Below, piece by piece: positions 15,742 to 24,859 of a stretch of DNA of 64,000 nt. The notes below the pieces were generated by a model. It did no database searches. It saw only the letters and a program-made list of their open reading frames with translations, and was not told where the DNA came from. The first letter of the stretch is position 1. Each line of letters opens with the position of its first letter. Location of the stretch: contig NZ_QEIG01000013.1 of NCBI RefSeq assembly GCF_014324365.1, forward strand, positions 1 to 64,000, written 5' to 3'. This DNA is from Algoriphagus sp. AK58. GTDB taxonomy: Bacteria; Bacteroidota; Bacteroidia; Cytophagales; Cyclobacteriaceae. A program made the position numbers and the translations under genes.

Positions 15742-16926
15742 TTATAGTGACTTAAGAAAACGGATCAAAGCAGTTTTATCTTCTGCGGATAGCGACTCAA
15801 ACTTGGTACGGCTTGTACCAGCCTCTCCACCGTGCAGTAAAATTGCCTCCTCAATGCTGCTGGCCCGGCCATCGTGCATGAGAAAGTAGCTGCCGCCCTG
15901 AGAGTTTGGCGAAAGACCCAAACCCCAAAGGGGGGGTGTTCGCCATTCGAAAGTTTCAGCAGAGCCTTCGGTTACACCGTCGTCCAGTCCCGGCCCCATA
16001 TCATGCAGCAACAGGTCTGTGTATGGGAAAAAGGTTTTATTGGACAATGCTACAATATCAGAGCTTAGGGTGGTCCATTCAGGAGTGTGACAATCCCCAC
16101 ATTGGATTTGGGAAAACAAAGTCTTACCCTGAATTATTTGTTGATCATTTTGCGAGCGCTGGATGGGAGCTTTAAGTGTCCTGAGGTAAAAAACCACATC
16201 CCTGATGGTCTGGTCGCTCACTTCCGGATCCACTTCCAATCCTGAAAAAGGGTCAACTGGTTCAAATGTGGAAGTGATGCCCATGTCCTGGTTGTACGCT
16301 GATACGGTCTGCTGGAGCAGGTCGATGGTAGCTGCCTTTTTACCAAAGCGCCCGATATAGCGCCCATTTGCATCTTGATGAAACCATTGAGGAACAAAAT
16401 AAGACGGAGGATTTACATAGTTGGGCACCCCGGAAATTCCGTCTCCATCAAGATCGTAAGGGTCTGCATTAGTCAGGATCTGATCATCTGTAAGGGCTGA
16501 CAGCAAACCCAAGCCAGTGACAGCAGGTGGGGTCAGCTTCATAAATGGTGTTCCTTCCGGAAGTATTTCCGGTGTGTATCCTGGTATAGCTCTGTTTTGC
16601 AGTTGAGGGCCTCCAATATGGAGGTTGGGAGGAGTATTTGGAGCCGTCTGACCAAAGCGTGTCAGTGTAGTAAACGGATGGCCTTTTCCATCACCGGCAT
16701 GGCAGCTACCACAGGAAGTAGCCACAAATGTAGGCCCCAGACCTGTTCCGGAGGAAAATACCTCCTCATTGAAGGCAAAATCCCCGGCCAGAAATCGGGC
16801 TTGCTCGCTTGAGTTTAGCCCCTGCATTGGTCCGTCCAGAATTTCATCCTCTGCCGGTGGCTCGGGAATGATATTTTCACAGGCGAAAGCCAGACAGCCT
16901 AGTAGTATCAGAATCAGCTTCTTCAC
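15742..16926 (-). CDS. Di-haem oxidoreductase (DUF1111-type, cytochrome c peroxidase-like)
   Basis: A 394-residue periplasmic lipoprotein (lipobox around Cys16) with two c-type haem sites: CGSCH at 72-76 and CGDCH at 276-280. The sequence between has the di-haem oxidoreductase look (TRFGQTAPNTPP, GRFGKKAA) and the C-terminal DGRASSIEEAILLHGGEA is typical of this family, in which a His/Asp stretch near the end is conserved. It is longer than classic CcpA peroxidases. Reaction not known; peroxidase or thiol oxidation have been proposed for relatives. First gene of the porin-Rieske-dihaem unit. Confidence 0.88.
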   Translation of the reverse strand: MKKLILILLGCLAFACENIIPEPPAEDEILDGPMQGLNSSEQARFLAGDFAFNEEVFSSGTGLGPTFVATSCGSCHAGDGKGHPFTTLTRFGQTAPNTPPNLHIGGPQLQNRAIPGYTPEILPEGTPFMKLTPPAVTGLGLLSALTDDQILTNADPYDLDGDGISGVPNYVNPPSYFVPQWFHQDANGRYIGRFGKKAATIDLLQQTVSAYNQDMGITSTFEPVDPFSGLEVDPEVSDQTIRDVVFYLRTLKAPIQRSQNDQQIIQGKTLFSQIQCGDCHTPEWTTLSSDIVALSNKTFFPYTDLLLHDMGPGLDDGVTEGSAETFEWRTPPLWGLGLSPNSQGGSYFLMHDGRASSIEEAILLHGGEAGTSRTKFESLSAEDKTALIRFLKSL

Positions 16927-17235
16927 ATTCTTATTATTAGAATGGTAAAAGTAATAAGTTAGACTGATCTAACACATATCTTTTACGATAAAAACTTTAT
17001 TTTCTGAGTAGAATTTTTCGGGGGCTCTTGTGTGAGACCGTTAGTTGTTTTGAAGATGCGATGTTATCTGTCCGATAACTTGACGGCTTTTTTTGGTGAT
17101 GTCTATGATAGTTTTTGGGATGGGGAAATTTCTTGGCAATCTTTCTCCTTAGACCTACCATCCACACAAAAACATCTTAAAAAACGAGATAATTAAGATT
17201 TTCAGACTATTTTGAACTTCTAATTTTATGCGGAT
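16927..17235. other. Divergent intergenic region with hairpin
   Basis: This 309-base gap separates the di-haem oxidoreductase (minus) from the restriction operon (plus) and must hold both promoters. It contains a perfect 6-bp inverted repeat GTTATC/GATAAC (17063-17079) about 157 bases before the XRE start. That repeat could be the operator of the XRE protein. Otherwise nothing is recognised. Confidence 0.5.
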
Positions 17236-17433
17236 ATGAACCGAATAAAGGAAGTACTTGAGGAGAAAGGAATTAAGCAGGTCTGGCTGGCTGAGAAGCT
17301 TGGGAAGAGCTACAACATGGTCAATAGCTATGTCCAAAATCGTCAGCAGCCCAGATTGGAAGTACTTTTTGAAATCGCCCGAATTTTGGAAGTGAAACCC
17401 AAAGATTTATTGAAGGAGGATCTGAATGACTAA
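17236..17433 (+). CDS. XRE-type regulator of the restriction operon
   Basis: A 65-residue Cro/C1-type helix-turn-helix protein (MNRIKEVLEEKGIKQVWLAE, then SYNMVNSYVQNRQQPRLEVLFEIARILEV). It consists of the DNA-binding domain only. Its stop overlaps the hsdR start by 8 bases, so it is co-translated with hsdR. By analogy with controller proteins of restriction systems, it probably delays or tunes nuclease production after transfer into a new cell. The target site is not known; the repeat at 17063-17079 is the best candidate. Confidence 0.88.
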   Translation: MNRIKEVLEEKGIKQVWLAEKLGKSYNMVNSYVQNRQQPRLEVLFEIARILEVKPKDLLKEDLND

Positions 17434-20422
17434 AGAAAATCAAATAGAGTTAGATCTGATCAGGCAGCTGACCGATCTAAAATACGTCCACCGACCAGAC
17501 ATCATCGACCGGAAAAGCCTGGAAAGGAACTTCAAAATCAAGTTTGAAGCACTCAATCGAATCCAACTTACCGACAGTGAATTTTTAAGATTACGAGAGG
17601 AAATTATCCAGCCGGATGTGTTTTCGGCTTCCAAACTGCTTCGCGAGAGACAGTATTTCCAACGGGAAGATGGTACCGGTCTGCACTACACCTTGGTCAA
17701 TATCAAAGACTGGTGCAAAAATGATTTTGAAGTCGTCAGTCAGTTGCGGATGAATACTGAAAACAGCCAGCATCGCTATGATGTGATTTTGCTGATCAAT
17801 GGCCTGCCGATTGTCCAGATTGAATTGAAGAAGCTGGACATATCTCCACGCAAAGCGATGCAGCAAATCGTCGAGTACAAAACTGAGCCGGGAAGTGGCT
17901 ACAGCAATTCATTGATGTGCTTTATGCAGCTGTTCATCGTCAGCAACCGCAGCAACACCTATTACTTTGCCAACAACAAAAATCAACATTTCGCATTTAA
18001 TGCAGACGAACAGTTTTTGCCGATCTATCAGCTAGCCGACGAAAACAACAAAAAAATCACCCACCTTCAGGATTTCACGGCAAAGTTTCTGACCAAATGC
18101 ACCTTAGCAGAAATGATCAGCAAGTACATGGTTTTGGTAGAGAGCGAAAAGAAAATGCTGGTCATGCGACCCTACCAGATTTATGCCGTCAAAGCCATCA
18201 TGGATTGTATTCAGCAAAATCGCGGAAATGGCTATGTCTGGCATACCACTGGTAGTGGTAAAACCCTGACTTCTTTCAAAACTTCTACACTTCTTAAAGA
18301 CAATCCGGATATTGAAAAGTGCCTGTTTGTGGTGGATCGAAAGGATCTTGATCGTCAGACAAGGGAGGAGTTCAATAAATTCCAGGAAGGCAGCGTAGAA
18401 GAAAACACCAACACTGAAACCTTGGTGACAAGGTTGCTTTCCACCAGCTATTCTGATAAAGTTATCGTAACGACGATTCAGAAACTTGGTCTAGCACTAG
18501 ACGGGACCTACAAACGAAACTACAAGGAACGACTGGAACCCCTCAGGGATAAACGGATCGCATTCATTTTTGATGAGTGCCATCGCTCCCAGTTCGGAGA
18601 AAATCACAAAGCCATCAAGGATTTCTTTCCTAATTCTCAGCTTTTCGGATTTACGGGAACCCCAATTTTTGATCAAAATGCGACTTATAAAGTCCGGGAA
18701 GATCAATACGAATCCTACAAAACCACCGAGTCAATCTTTGAAAAGCAACTTCACGCCTATACCATTACCCATGCGATAGACGATAGGAATGTCCTGCGTT
18801 TTCATATCGATTATTTCAAGGGAAAAGGCGATCAAAATCCCAAGCCAGGGGAAGCGATATCTCAACAGAAAATTGTCGAAGCCATCCTTGACAAACACGA
18901 TGCAGCTACCAATCAGCGGAAATTCAATGCGGTTTTTGCCACTGCATCCATCAATAACGCCATCGAATACCGTCAGTTATTCAAAGAGATTCAGAAAAAA
19001 AGGACTGCTGCAGATCCGAATTTTGTCCCGCTGAATATTGCATGTGTTTTCTCTCCTCCTGCCCAGCTTTTAGCTCAAAACGGAGATCAAAAAAATGCCG
19101 CTGATATCCGACAGCTCCAAGAAGATCTGGCACAGGAAAAGGAAGACAATCAGCAGAATCCAGAGGAGAAAAAAGCTGCTCTGATGGAAATCATTGCCGA
19201 CTACAATAAGCAGTTTGGCACAAATCATAAGATCACCGAGTTTGATTTGTACTATCAGGATGTACAGAGCCGAATCAAAAACCAGAAATACAGCAACAAG
19301 GATTTCCCGCACAAAAACAAGATTGATATCACCATTGTGGTGGATATGTTGCTCACAGGATTTGACTCCAAGTACCTCAATACGCTGTATGTGGACAAAA
19401 ACCTGAAACACCATGGCTTGATTCAGGCTTTTTCCCGAACCAACCGCGTGTTGAATGACACCAAGCCGTATGGGAATGTGCTGGATTTTCGGTCCCAGCA
19501 GGAAGCAGTCAACCAAGCCATTACCCTTTTCTGCGGTGAAGACGTAGGCAAAGCCAAAGAAATCTGGATGGTGGATCCTGCCCCGGTTGTCATTGATCAT
19601 TACCAAAAAGCAGTGGAAGCCTTGGGTGATTTTATGCAAGAGCATAATCTGGTCAATGAGCCCAAGGAAGTGTATAACCTCCGGGGGGATGCGGCAAAGA
19701 TTGCCTTTGTCAAAAACTTCAAAGAGGTACAGCGACTTAAAACCCAACTAGATCAATACACAGATCTGGATGAGGAACAAAAAGCAACCATAGAGGCCAT
19801 TCTTCCCAAGGATTACTTGCAGGAATTCAGAAGTTCCTACCTGGAGACTGCCAAGCAGCTCCGGGAAATCCAGCAAAAAGAAGGAGAGGATGCACCGGAG
19901 GATATCCAGCAACTGGATTTTGAATTTGTGCTGTTTGCCTCGGCCGTGATCGATTACGATTACATCATGGGACTGATCGCAGAAAGCACCCAGCAGAAGC
20001 CTTCCAAGCAGAAAATGACCAAGTCCCAGGTGATCAGCCTACTCCGATCCAATTCCAACTTGATGGATGAGGAGGAAGACTTAACAGACTATATCGAAAA
20101 TCAGGTGGATTGGAGTACCGGACAAACTACGGATGAGCTCAAGCAAAACTTTGAGAAATTCAAAGTAGAAAAGTACCACAAGGAGTTGGCTGCCATAGCT
20201 CAAACTCACGGTTTGCAGACTGCTGACCTGAAAGCCTTTGTGGAACAGATCATGAACCGAATGATTTTTGACGGGGAAAAACTCACAGATTTACTGGAAC
20301 CGCTGGAACTGGGCTGGAAACAGCGTAGCAAAGCTGAGGCTGCTTTGATGAACGACTTGGTGCCCCAATTAAAAAAACTGGCCGAAGGCCGTGAAATATC
20401 AGGACTTGCCGCTTATGAGTAA
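17426..20422 (+). CDS. hsdR: Type I restriction enzyme subunit R
   Basis: A 998-residue motor and nuclease subunit. The N-terminal nuclease domain shows the PD-(D/E)xK site (Asp119 and IELKK, Glu133/Lys135). The helicase motor follows, with GSGKT at 276-280 and DECH at 383-386, then FGFTGTP (motif III) and AFSRTNRVLNDT (motif VI region). The C-terminal third is helical and binds the methylase core. Full length for the family. With HsdS and HsdM it cuts unmethylated foreign DNA after translocation. It is translationally coupled to the XRE gene upstream and the YhcG gene downstream. Confidence 0.96.
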   Translation: MTKENQIELDLIRQLTDLKYVHRPDIIDRKSLERNFKIKFEALNRIQLTDSEFLRLREEIIQPDVFSASKLLRERQYFQREDGTGLHYTLVNIKDWCKNDFEVVSQLRMNTENSQHRYDVILLINGLPIVQIELKKLDISPRKAMQQIVEYKTEPGSGYSNSLMCFMQLFIVSNRSNTYYFANNKNQHFAFNADEQFLPIYQLADENNKKITHLQDFTAKFLTKCTLAEMISKYMVLVESEKKMLVMRPYQIYAVKAIMDCIQQNRGNGYVWHTTGSGKTLTSFKTSTLLKDNPDIEKCLFVVDRKDLDRQTREEFNKFQEGSVEENTNTETLVTRLLSTSYSDKVIVTTIQKLGLALDGTYKRNYKERLEPLRDKRIAFIFDECHRSQFGENHKAIKDFFPNSQLFGFTGTPIFDQNATYKVREDQYESYKTTESIFEKQLHAYTITHAIDDRNVLRFHIDYFKGKGDQNPKPGEAISQQKIVEAILDKHDAATNQRKFNAVFATASINNAIEYRQLFKEIQKKRTAADPNFVPLNIACVFSPPAQLLAQNGDQKNAADIRQLQEDLAQEKEDNQQNPEEKKAALMEIIADYNKQFGTNHKITEFDLYYQDVQSRIKNQKYSNKDFPHKNKIDITIVVDMLLTGFDSKYLNTLYVDKNLKHHGLIQAFSRTNRVLNDTKPYGNVLDFRSQQEAVNQAITLFCGEDVGKAKEIWMVDPAPVVIDHYQKAVEALGDFMQEHNLVNEPKEVYNLRGDAAKIAFVKNFKEVQRLKTQLDQYTDLDEEQKATIEAILPKDYLQEFRSSYLETAKQLREIQQKEGEDAPEDIQQLDFEFVLFASAVIDYDYIMGLIAESTQQKPSKQKMTKSQVISLLRSNSNLMDEEEDLTDYIENQVDWSTGQTTDELKQNFEKFKVEKYHKELAAIAQTHGLQTADLKAFVEQIMNRMIFDGEKLTDLLEPLELGWKQRSKAEAALMNDLVPQLKKLAEGREISGLAAYE

Positions 20423-21464
20423 AGAAATTTCTAACCCCCAAGGAAACTCTGACCTTCTTTTTGGCGAAATCAAACTGCTCATTGATCAGAGCCGAAGACA
20501 GGTGGCCCAAACGGTCAATTCAGCTATCAGTGTACTTTACTGGCAGGTAGGTAAGCGACTTCAAAAAGAGGTTCTTCAGCACCAACGGGCAGAATACGGA
20601 AAAGAAATCATCACCTCCTTGTCTAAGCAACTGGAACAAGAATATGGAAAAGGATGGAGCAAGCGACAAATCCACTATTGCCTACGCTTTGCTGAAGTTT
20701 TCCCGGAGGAGGAGATTGTGCACACAGTGTGTGCACAATTGAGTTGGTCACATATCCGGCAGATCATTCCCATGGACACCGAGGTGAAACGCATGTTTTA
20801 CATCGAAATCTGCAAACTGGAACGATGGAGCGTGCGCGACCTACAGGAAAAGATAGACTCCATGCTCTATGAGCGAACAGCCATCAGTAAAAAACCGGAG
20901 GAAACAATCAAATCCTCTTTGGAAAAACTGAAAAATCAGAACCCGATCAATCCGGATTTAGTCTTTCGGGATCCATACTTTCTTGACTTTCTGGGATTGA
21001 GTGATACTTATTCCGAAAAAGACCTGGAAGACTCTATCCTAAATGAACTTCAAAAATTCATCGGAGAGCTGGGTTCAGACTTTGCGTTTCTAGCCCGGCA
21101 AAAGCGAATCAGCATCGATCAAGTCGATTATTACATTGATCTGCTGTTTTACCATCGCAGGCTAAAAAGCCTCGTGGTCATAGATCTAAAGCTTGGTCAC
21201 TTCAAAGCCGAATACAAAGGCCAAATGGAGCTATACCTTCGCTGGCTGGAAAAACATGAAACTCTGGAAGGCGAAAATCCACCCATAGGTCTGATTCTCT
21301 GCGCCTCCAAAAATCAGGAACATATCGAGCTCCTCCAACTGGACAGGGGAAATATCAAAGTAGCAGAATACCTGGTTCATCTACCCCCTATCAAAGTCCT
21401 CGAACAGAAACTGCACCGAGCCATAGAAATCGCCCAGAATAAACTAAATAAAGGAGATGAGTGA
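20415..21464 (+). CDS. YhcG-type PD-(D/E)xK nuclease (DUF1016)
   Basis: A 349-residue protein of the DUF1016/YhcG family. The N-terminal domain (about 15-150) has YWQVGKRLQKEVL and GKGWSKRQIHYCLRFAEVFPE. The C-terminal domain has the nuclease core (YYIDLLFYHRRLKSLVVIDLK). The ATG at 20415 overlaps the hsdR stop and is preferred over the in-frame start at 20391. It lies inside the restriction operon between hsdR and hsdS, with overlaps on both sides, so it is produced with the type I enzyme. Family members are suspected nucleases in defence or mobile elements; its exact job here is unknown. Confidence 0.9.
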   Translation: MSKEISNPQGNSDLLFGEIKLLIDQSRRQVAQTVNSAISVLYWQVGKRLQKEVLQHQRAEYGKEIITSLSKQLEQEYGKGWSKRQIHYCLRFAEVFPEEEIVHTVCAQLSWSHIRQIIPMDTEVKRMFYIEICKLERWSVRDLQEKIDSMLYERTAISKKPEETIKSSLEKLKNQNPINPDLVFRDPYFLDFLGLSDTYSEKDLEDSILNELQKFIGELGSDFAFLARQKRISIDQVDYYIDLLFYHRRLKSLVVIDLKLGHFKAEYKGQMELYLRWLEKHETLEGENPPIGLILCASKNQEHIELLQLDRGNIKVAEYLVHLPPIKVLEQKLHRAIEIAQNKLNKGDE

Positions 21465-22779
21465 TCGCATGATTGATTCTGTGGAAAACAAACCGAAGCT
21501 AATCCCAGAGCTTCGATTCCCTGAGTTTGAAATGGATGGAGAATGGGAAGAAAAGCCGTTAATTTCAATCGCAAATAAAAATGTGAAGTGGAGTTTTACT
21601 GGAGGCCCTTTCGGATCGAATCTAAAGGCCAGTGACTATATGAGCAGTGGAATTAGAATCCTACAATTGCAAAATATTGGTGATGGAGAATTTCTGGATG
21701 AGTATAAAATTTACACATCACTTGAAAAAGCTGATGAACTACTAAGCTGTAACATTTATGCAGGCGACATAATTCTATCCAAAATGGGTGACCCAGTTGG
21801 GAGAGCATGCATAATACCTGATCACTTAGAAAGGTGTGTAATGGCCTCAGACGGGATAAGATTTGTCGTGAATGAGATTAAGTACTCAAAATACTTCATC
21901 TACTCCCTTCTAAATTCAAAACAAATTAGAAAGGTAATTGAAAAAAAATCTACAGGGTCAACGAGAAAAAGGATTGGACTAAATGAGTTAAAAGAGGTTC
22001 AATTGCCATTGCCAAGGAATCTACAAGAACAACAAAAAATCGCCTCTTGTCTTTCTTCCTTGGATGAATTGATTACTGCCAATAGAGCAAAGTTGGAAGC
22101 CCTCCAAGCCCACAAAAAAGGGTTGATGCAAAATCTTTTTCCTCAAGAAGGTCAAACAGTACCGAACTTTCGCTTTCCGGAATTTGAGGATGATGGGGAG
22201 TGGGAGGAAAAAAAATTGAGGGAAATAGCAACTTTATTATCAGGAGGCACTCCTTCAAAATCTGAGGAATCTTATTGGAATGGAACAATTCCATGGATAA
22301 GCGCTTCCTCAATGCATAAATTAGAGATTTGGGATTCAGAATTAAAAATTACAGAGCATGCAATAAACGCGGGAACTCGTCTAGTTGAAGAAGGTACAAT
22401 ACTTATACTCGTTAGAGGAAGTATGCTGTTTAATAAAGTACCTATTTGTGTAACGATGAAACCTGTTTCGTTTAATCAAGATGTTAAAGCCTTGATTTTG
22501 AAACAACACTATGATAAACAATTCATATTATATAATCTCCTTGCCCATGAGAATAATATCCCTATTGACAAAACAGGAATTGGAGCTGGGAAAATTGGAT
22601 CAGAAGAACTAAAAGGATTAACTCTTTTCATTCCAAAAAGCGAAAAAGAACAACAAAAAATCGCGGCATGCCTTTCTGAAGTTGATAAACTTATAACCGC
22701 CCAAACCGAAAAAATAGATCGTTTGCTACAGCACAAAAAAGGACTGATACAGGGTTTATTTCCAAAAAATTTAGATTAA
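21457..22779 (+). CDS. hsdS: Type I restriction enzyme subunit S
   Basis: A 440-residue DNA-specificity subunit with two target-recognition domains (about 30-190 and 235-395), each followed by a coiled-coil spacer that repeats almost exactly (CLSSLDELITANRAKLEALQ and CLSEVDKLITAQTEKIDRLL, each ending in HKKGL-Q-LFP). The two recognition domains are different, so the target is a bipartite, non-palindromic sequence. The start overlaps the upstream gene at an ATGAGTGA junction, and its last base is the first base of hsdM. The recognition domains are more AT-rich than the flanks, as expected if they are swapped between systems. Confidence 0.95.
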   Translation: MSDRMIDSVENKPKLIPELRFPEFEMDGEWEEKPLISIANKNVKWSFTGGPFGSNLKASDYMSSGIRILQLQNIGDGEFLDEYKIYTSLEKADELLSCNIYAGDIILSKMGDPVGRACIIPDHLERCVMASDGIRFVVNEIKYSKYFIYSLLNSKQIRKVIEKKSTGSTRKRIGLNELKEVQLPLPRNLQEQQKIASCLSSLDELITANRAKLEALQAHKKGLMQNLFPQEGQTVPNFRFPEFEDDGEWEEKKLREIATLLSGGTPSKSEESYWNGTIPWISASSMHKLEIWDSELKITEHAINAGTRLVEEGTILILVRGSMLFNKVPICVTMKPVSFNQDVKALILKQHYDKQFILYNLLAHENNIPIDKTGIGAGKIGSEELKGLTLFIPKSEKEQQKIAACLSEVDKLITAQTEKIDRLLQHKKGLIQGLFPKNLD

Positions 22780-24389
22780 TGACACAAAAAGAACAACAGC
22801 AACTGGGGCAAACCCTTTGGAAAATTGCTGACGACTTGAGAGGCTCCATGAATGCGGATGACTTCCGGGATTACATGCTATCTTTTCTGTTTTTGAGATA
22901 CCTTTCCCATAACTATACCGAATCAGCCAAAAAAGAACTCGGTTCGGATTATCCCATTTTGGAGGAGGATGACAAGCGAACTCCCCTATCCGTCTGGTAC
23001 GAATCCAATGAGGAGGACATTCCCGACTTTGAAAAACAGATGCGGAAAAAAATCCACTATGTGATCAAGCCCGAGCACCTTTGGAGCAACATCACCGAAC
23101 TCGCCCGTACCCATTCAGGAGATTTGTTAGTAACCCTTGAGAATGGTTTCCGCTATATCGAAAATGAATCCTTTGACAATTCATTCCAGGGATTGTTTTC
23201 AGAGATCAACCTGAATTCTGAAAAGCTGGGAAAAACTCCGACAGAGCGAAATAAAAAGCTGTGCAGCATCATCCAAAAAATATCCGAGGGAATCGCTGAC
23301 TTTTCTACCGATTCAGATACACTGGGAGATGCCTATGAATACCTGATTGGTCAGTTTGCAGCAGGTTCAGGTAAAAAGGCCGGAGAGTTCTATACCCCTC
23401 AGCAGATCTCCACGGTTCTTTCCGAAATCGTAGCTCTCGATAGCCAAGATCCCGCGACCGGCAAGAAAGGTAAATTGGATAAGGTGCTGGATTTTGCCTG
23501 CGGATCGGGCTCGCTCCTACTGAATGTCAGAAAACGAATCAAAGAAAATGGCGGAACTGTAGGCAAAATCTACGGGCAGGAAAACAATATCACCACCTAC
23601 AACCTAGCCCGAATGAACATGCTTCTGCATGGCATGAAGGATACCGAGTTTGAGATTTTTCATGGGGACACCCTTATCAATCAATGGGATGTCCTAAATG
23701 AGGTAAATCCAGCTAAAAAGACGGAATTCGATGCCATCGTAGCCAATCCTCCGTTTAGCTTGCGATGGGAACCCAATGATACCTTGGCAGAGGATTTCAG
23801 ATTTAAAAGTCACGGCTTGGCTCCCAAGTCAGCAGCAGATTTTTCTTTTTTGTTGCACGGTTTTCATTTTCTTTCCAAAGAAGGGACCATGGCCATCATC
23901 CTACCTCACGGGGTACTATTCCGCGGAGGAGCTGAAGAGCGGATCCGAACCAAACTATTACAGGATAATTATATCGATGCCGTCATTGGTCTGCCTTCCA
24001 ATCTCTTTTACTCTACCGGAATTCCGGTTTGTATCCTCGTCCTGAAAAAATGCAAGAAGCAGGATGATGTATTGTTTATCAATGCAGCGGAGCATTTTGA
24101 CAAAGGAAAACGCCAAAACTCCCTGAATGAAAAGCATATTCAAGACATTATTGAAACATACAAATTCAGAAAAGAGAAGGATCGCTATTCCAGAAAAGTT
24201 TCCATGGAGGAGATCGAGCAAAACGGATTTAATCTCAATATTTCCAGGTATGTAAGCACCTCTCAGGAAGAGGAGCAGATTGATCTGCGGGCCGTTCACG
24301 CCAAATTGGCCCAACTCGACAAGAAAATCGAAGCCGCACAAAAAGCCCACAATGAGTTTTTGAGGGAATTGGGGTTGGCGGGGATATGA
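22779..24389 (+). CDS. hsdM: Type I DNA adenine methyltransferase subunit M
   Basis: A 536-residue N6-adenine methylase. It has a helical N-terminal domain (to about 150), the sequence AGEFYTP at 201-207, the SAM-binding motif DFACGSGSLL at 238-247, and the catalytic NPPF at 323-326. A coiled-coil C-terminal tail would contact HsdS. Full length for the family and apparently intact, so the system should be able to protect its own DNA. Last gene of the restriction operon; no clear terminator is seen in the 122 bases before the graspetide precursor. Confidence 0.96.
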   Translation: MTQKEQQQLGQTLWKIADDLRGSMNADDFRDYMLSFLFLRYLSHNYTESAKKELGSDYPILEEDDKRTPLSVWYESNEEDIPDFEKQMRKKIHYVIKPEHLWSNITELARTHSGDLLVTLENGFRYIENESFDNSFQGLFSEINLNSEKLGKTPTERNKKLCSIIQKISEGIADFSTDSDTLGDAYEYLIGQFAAGSGKKAGEFYTPQQISTVLSEIVALDSQDPATGKKGKLDKVLDFACGSGSLLLNVRKRIKENGGTVGKIYGQENNITTYNLARMNMLLHGMKDTEFEIFHGDTLINQWDVLNEVNPAKKTEFDAIVANPPFSLRWEPNDTLAEDFRFKSHGLAPKSAADFSFLLHGFHFLSKEGTMAIILPHGVLFRGGAEERIRTKLLQDNYIDAVIGLPSNLFYSTGIPVCILVLKKCKKQDDVLFINAAEHFDKGKRQNSLNEKHIQDIIETYKFRKEKDRYSRKVSMEEIEQNGFNLNISRYVSTSQEEEQIDLRAVHAKLAQLDKKIEAAQKAHNEFLRELGLAGI

Positions 24390-24511
24390 TTTTTCACCTG
24401 ACTATAATCACGGTATTTTAAAAAAGATTAAAACCAATAAAAATCCAGGATCTAATTCAATCCTTTCTAAATATATTAAGATCAATATCTTGCCTAAGAA
24501 AAAAGGACCTT

Positions 24512-24859
24512 ATGAAACCACTAATACTAAAATTTGCTGAAAACAATGGTGAAGCAGATCTTGATTACTCTATTATCGAGTATTCAAAAACCCAAAATCT
24601 TTCTGTATTAACTGGCACTAATATTCCCGCTATTTCTCAAGTAGCACTGGGAACCCAAACTCACACAAGAGTTTCAAGTGAAGGTACTGACAATGACTAT
24701 GATGGTCACCGGGGATTAAATTCCTTGCTCGAAACAAGTACTAAAAGCCTGTCAAACTCTGAAACCACTGACAGTGATTTTGACTTGGGCAACCTTAGGA
24801 ACCTATTGGACACTAACACCCTAACAAAAATGTCTGAATCCAGCGACTCAGACAGATGA
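24512..24859 (+). CDS. Graspetide (omega-ester/amide peptide) precursor
   Basis: A 115-residue peptide with a hydrophobic leader-like start (MKPLILKFAENNGEADLD) and a Ser/Thr/Asp/Glu-rich C-terminal half. Residues 50-76 and 77-102 are a gapless tandem repeat of about 27 residues, and a shortened third unit ends the protein. Each unit has S-E-x-[S/T]-D-[S/N]-D (56-62, 83-89, 108-114) preceded by Thr and a basic residue; units 1 and 2 are followed by a Leu-rich spacer (GLNSLLETS, LRNLLDTN). These are side chains that an ATP-grasp ligase can join as esters. It overlaps the ligase gene by 4 bases. The core motif resembles but is not the microviridin core. Confidence 0.83.
   Translation: MKPLILKFAENNGEADLDYSIIEYSKTQNLSVLTGTNIPAISQVALGTQTHTRVSSEGTDNDYDGHRGLNSLLETSTKSLSNSETTDSDFDLGNLRNLLDTNTLTKMSESSDSDR

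Noticed and set aside
19070..19747. 225-codon minus-strand frame opposite hsdR
   Set aside because: Shadow of hsdR with hydrophobic low-complexity composition; no support for expression.
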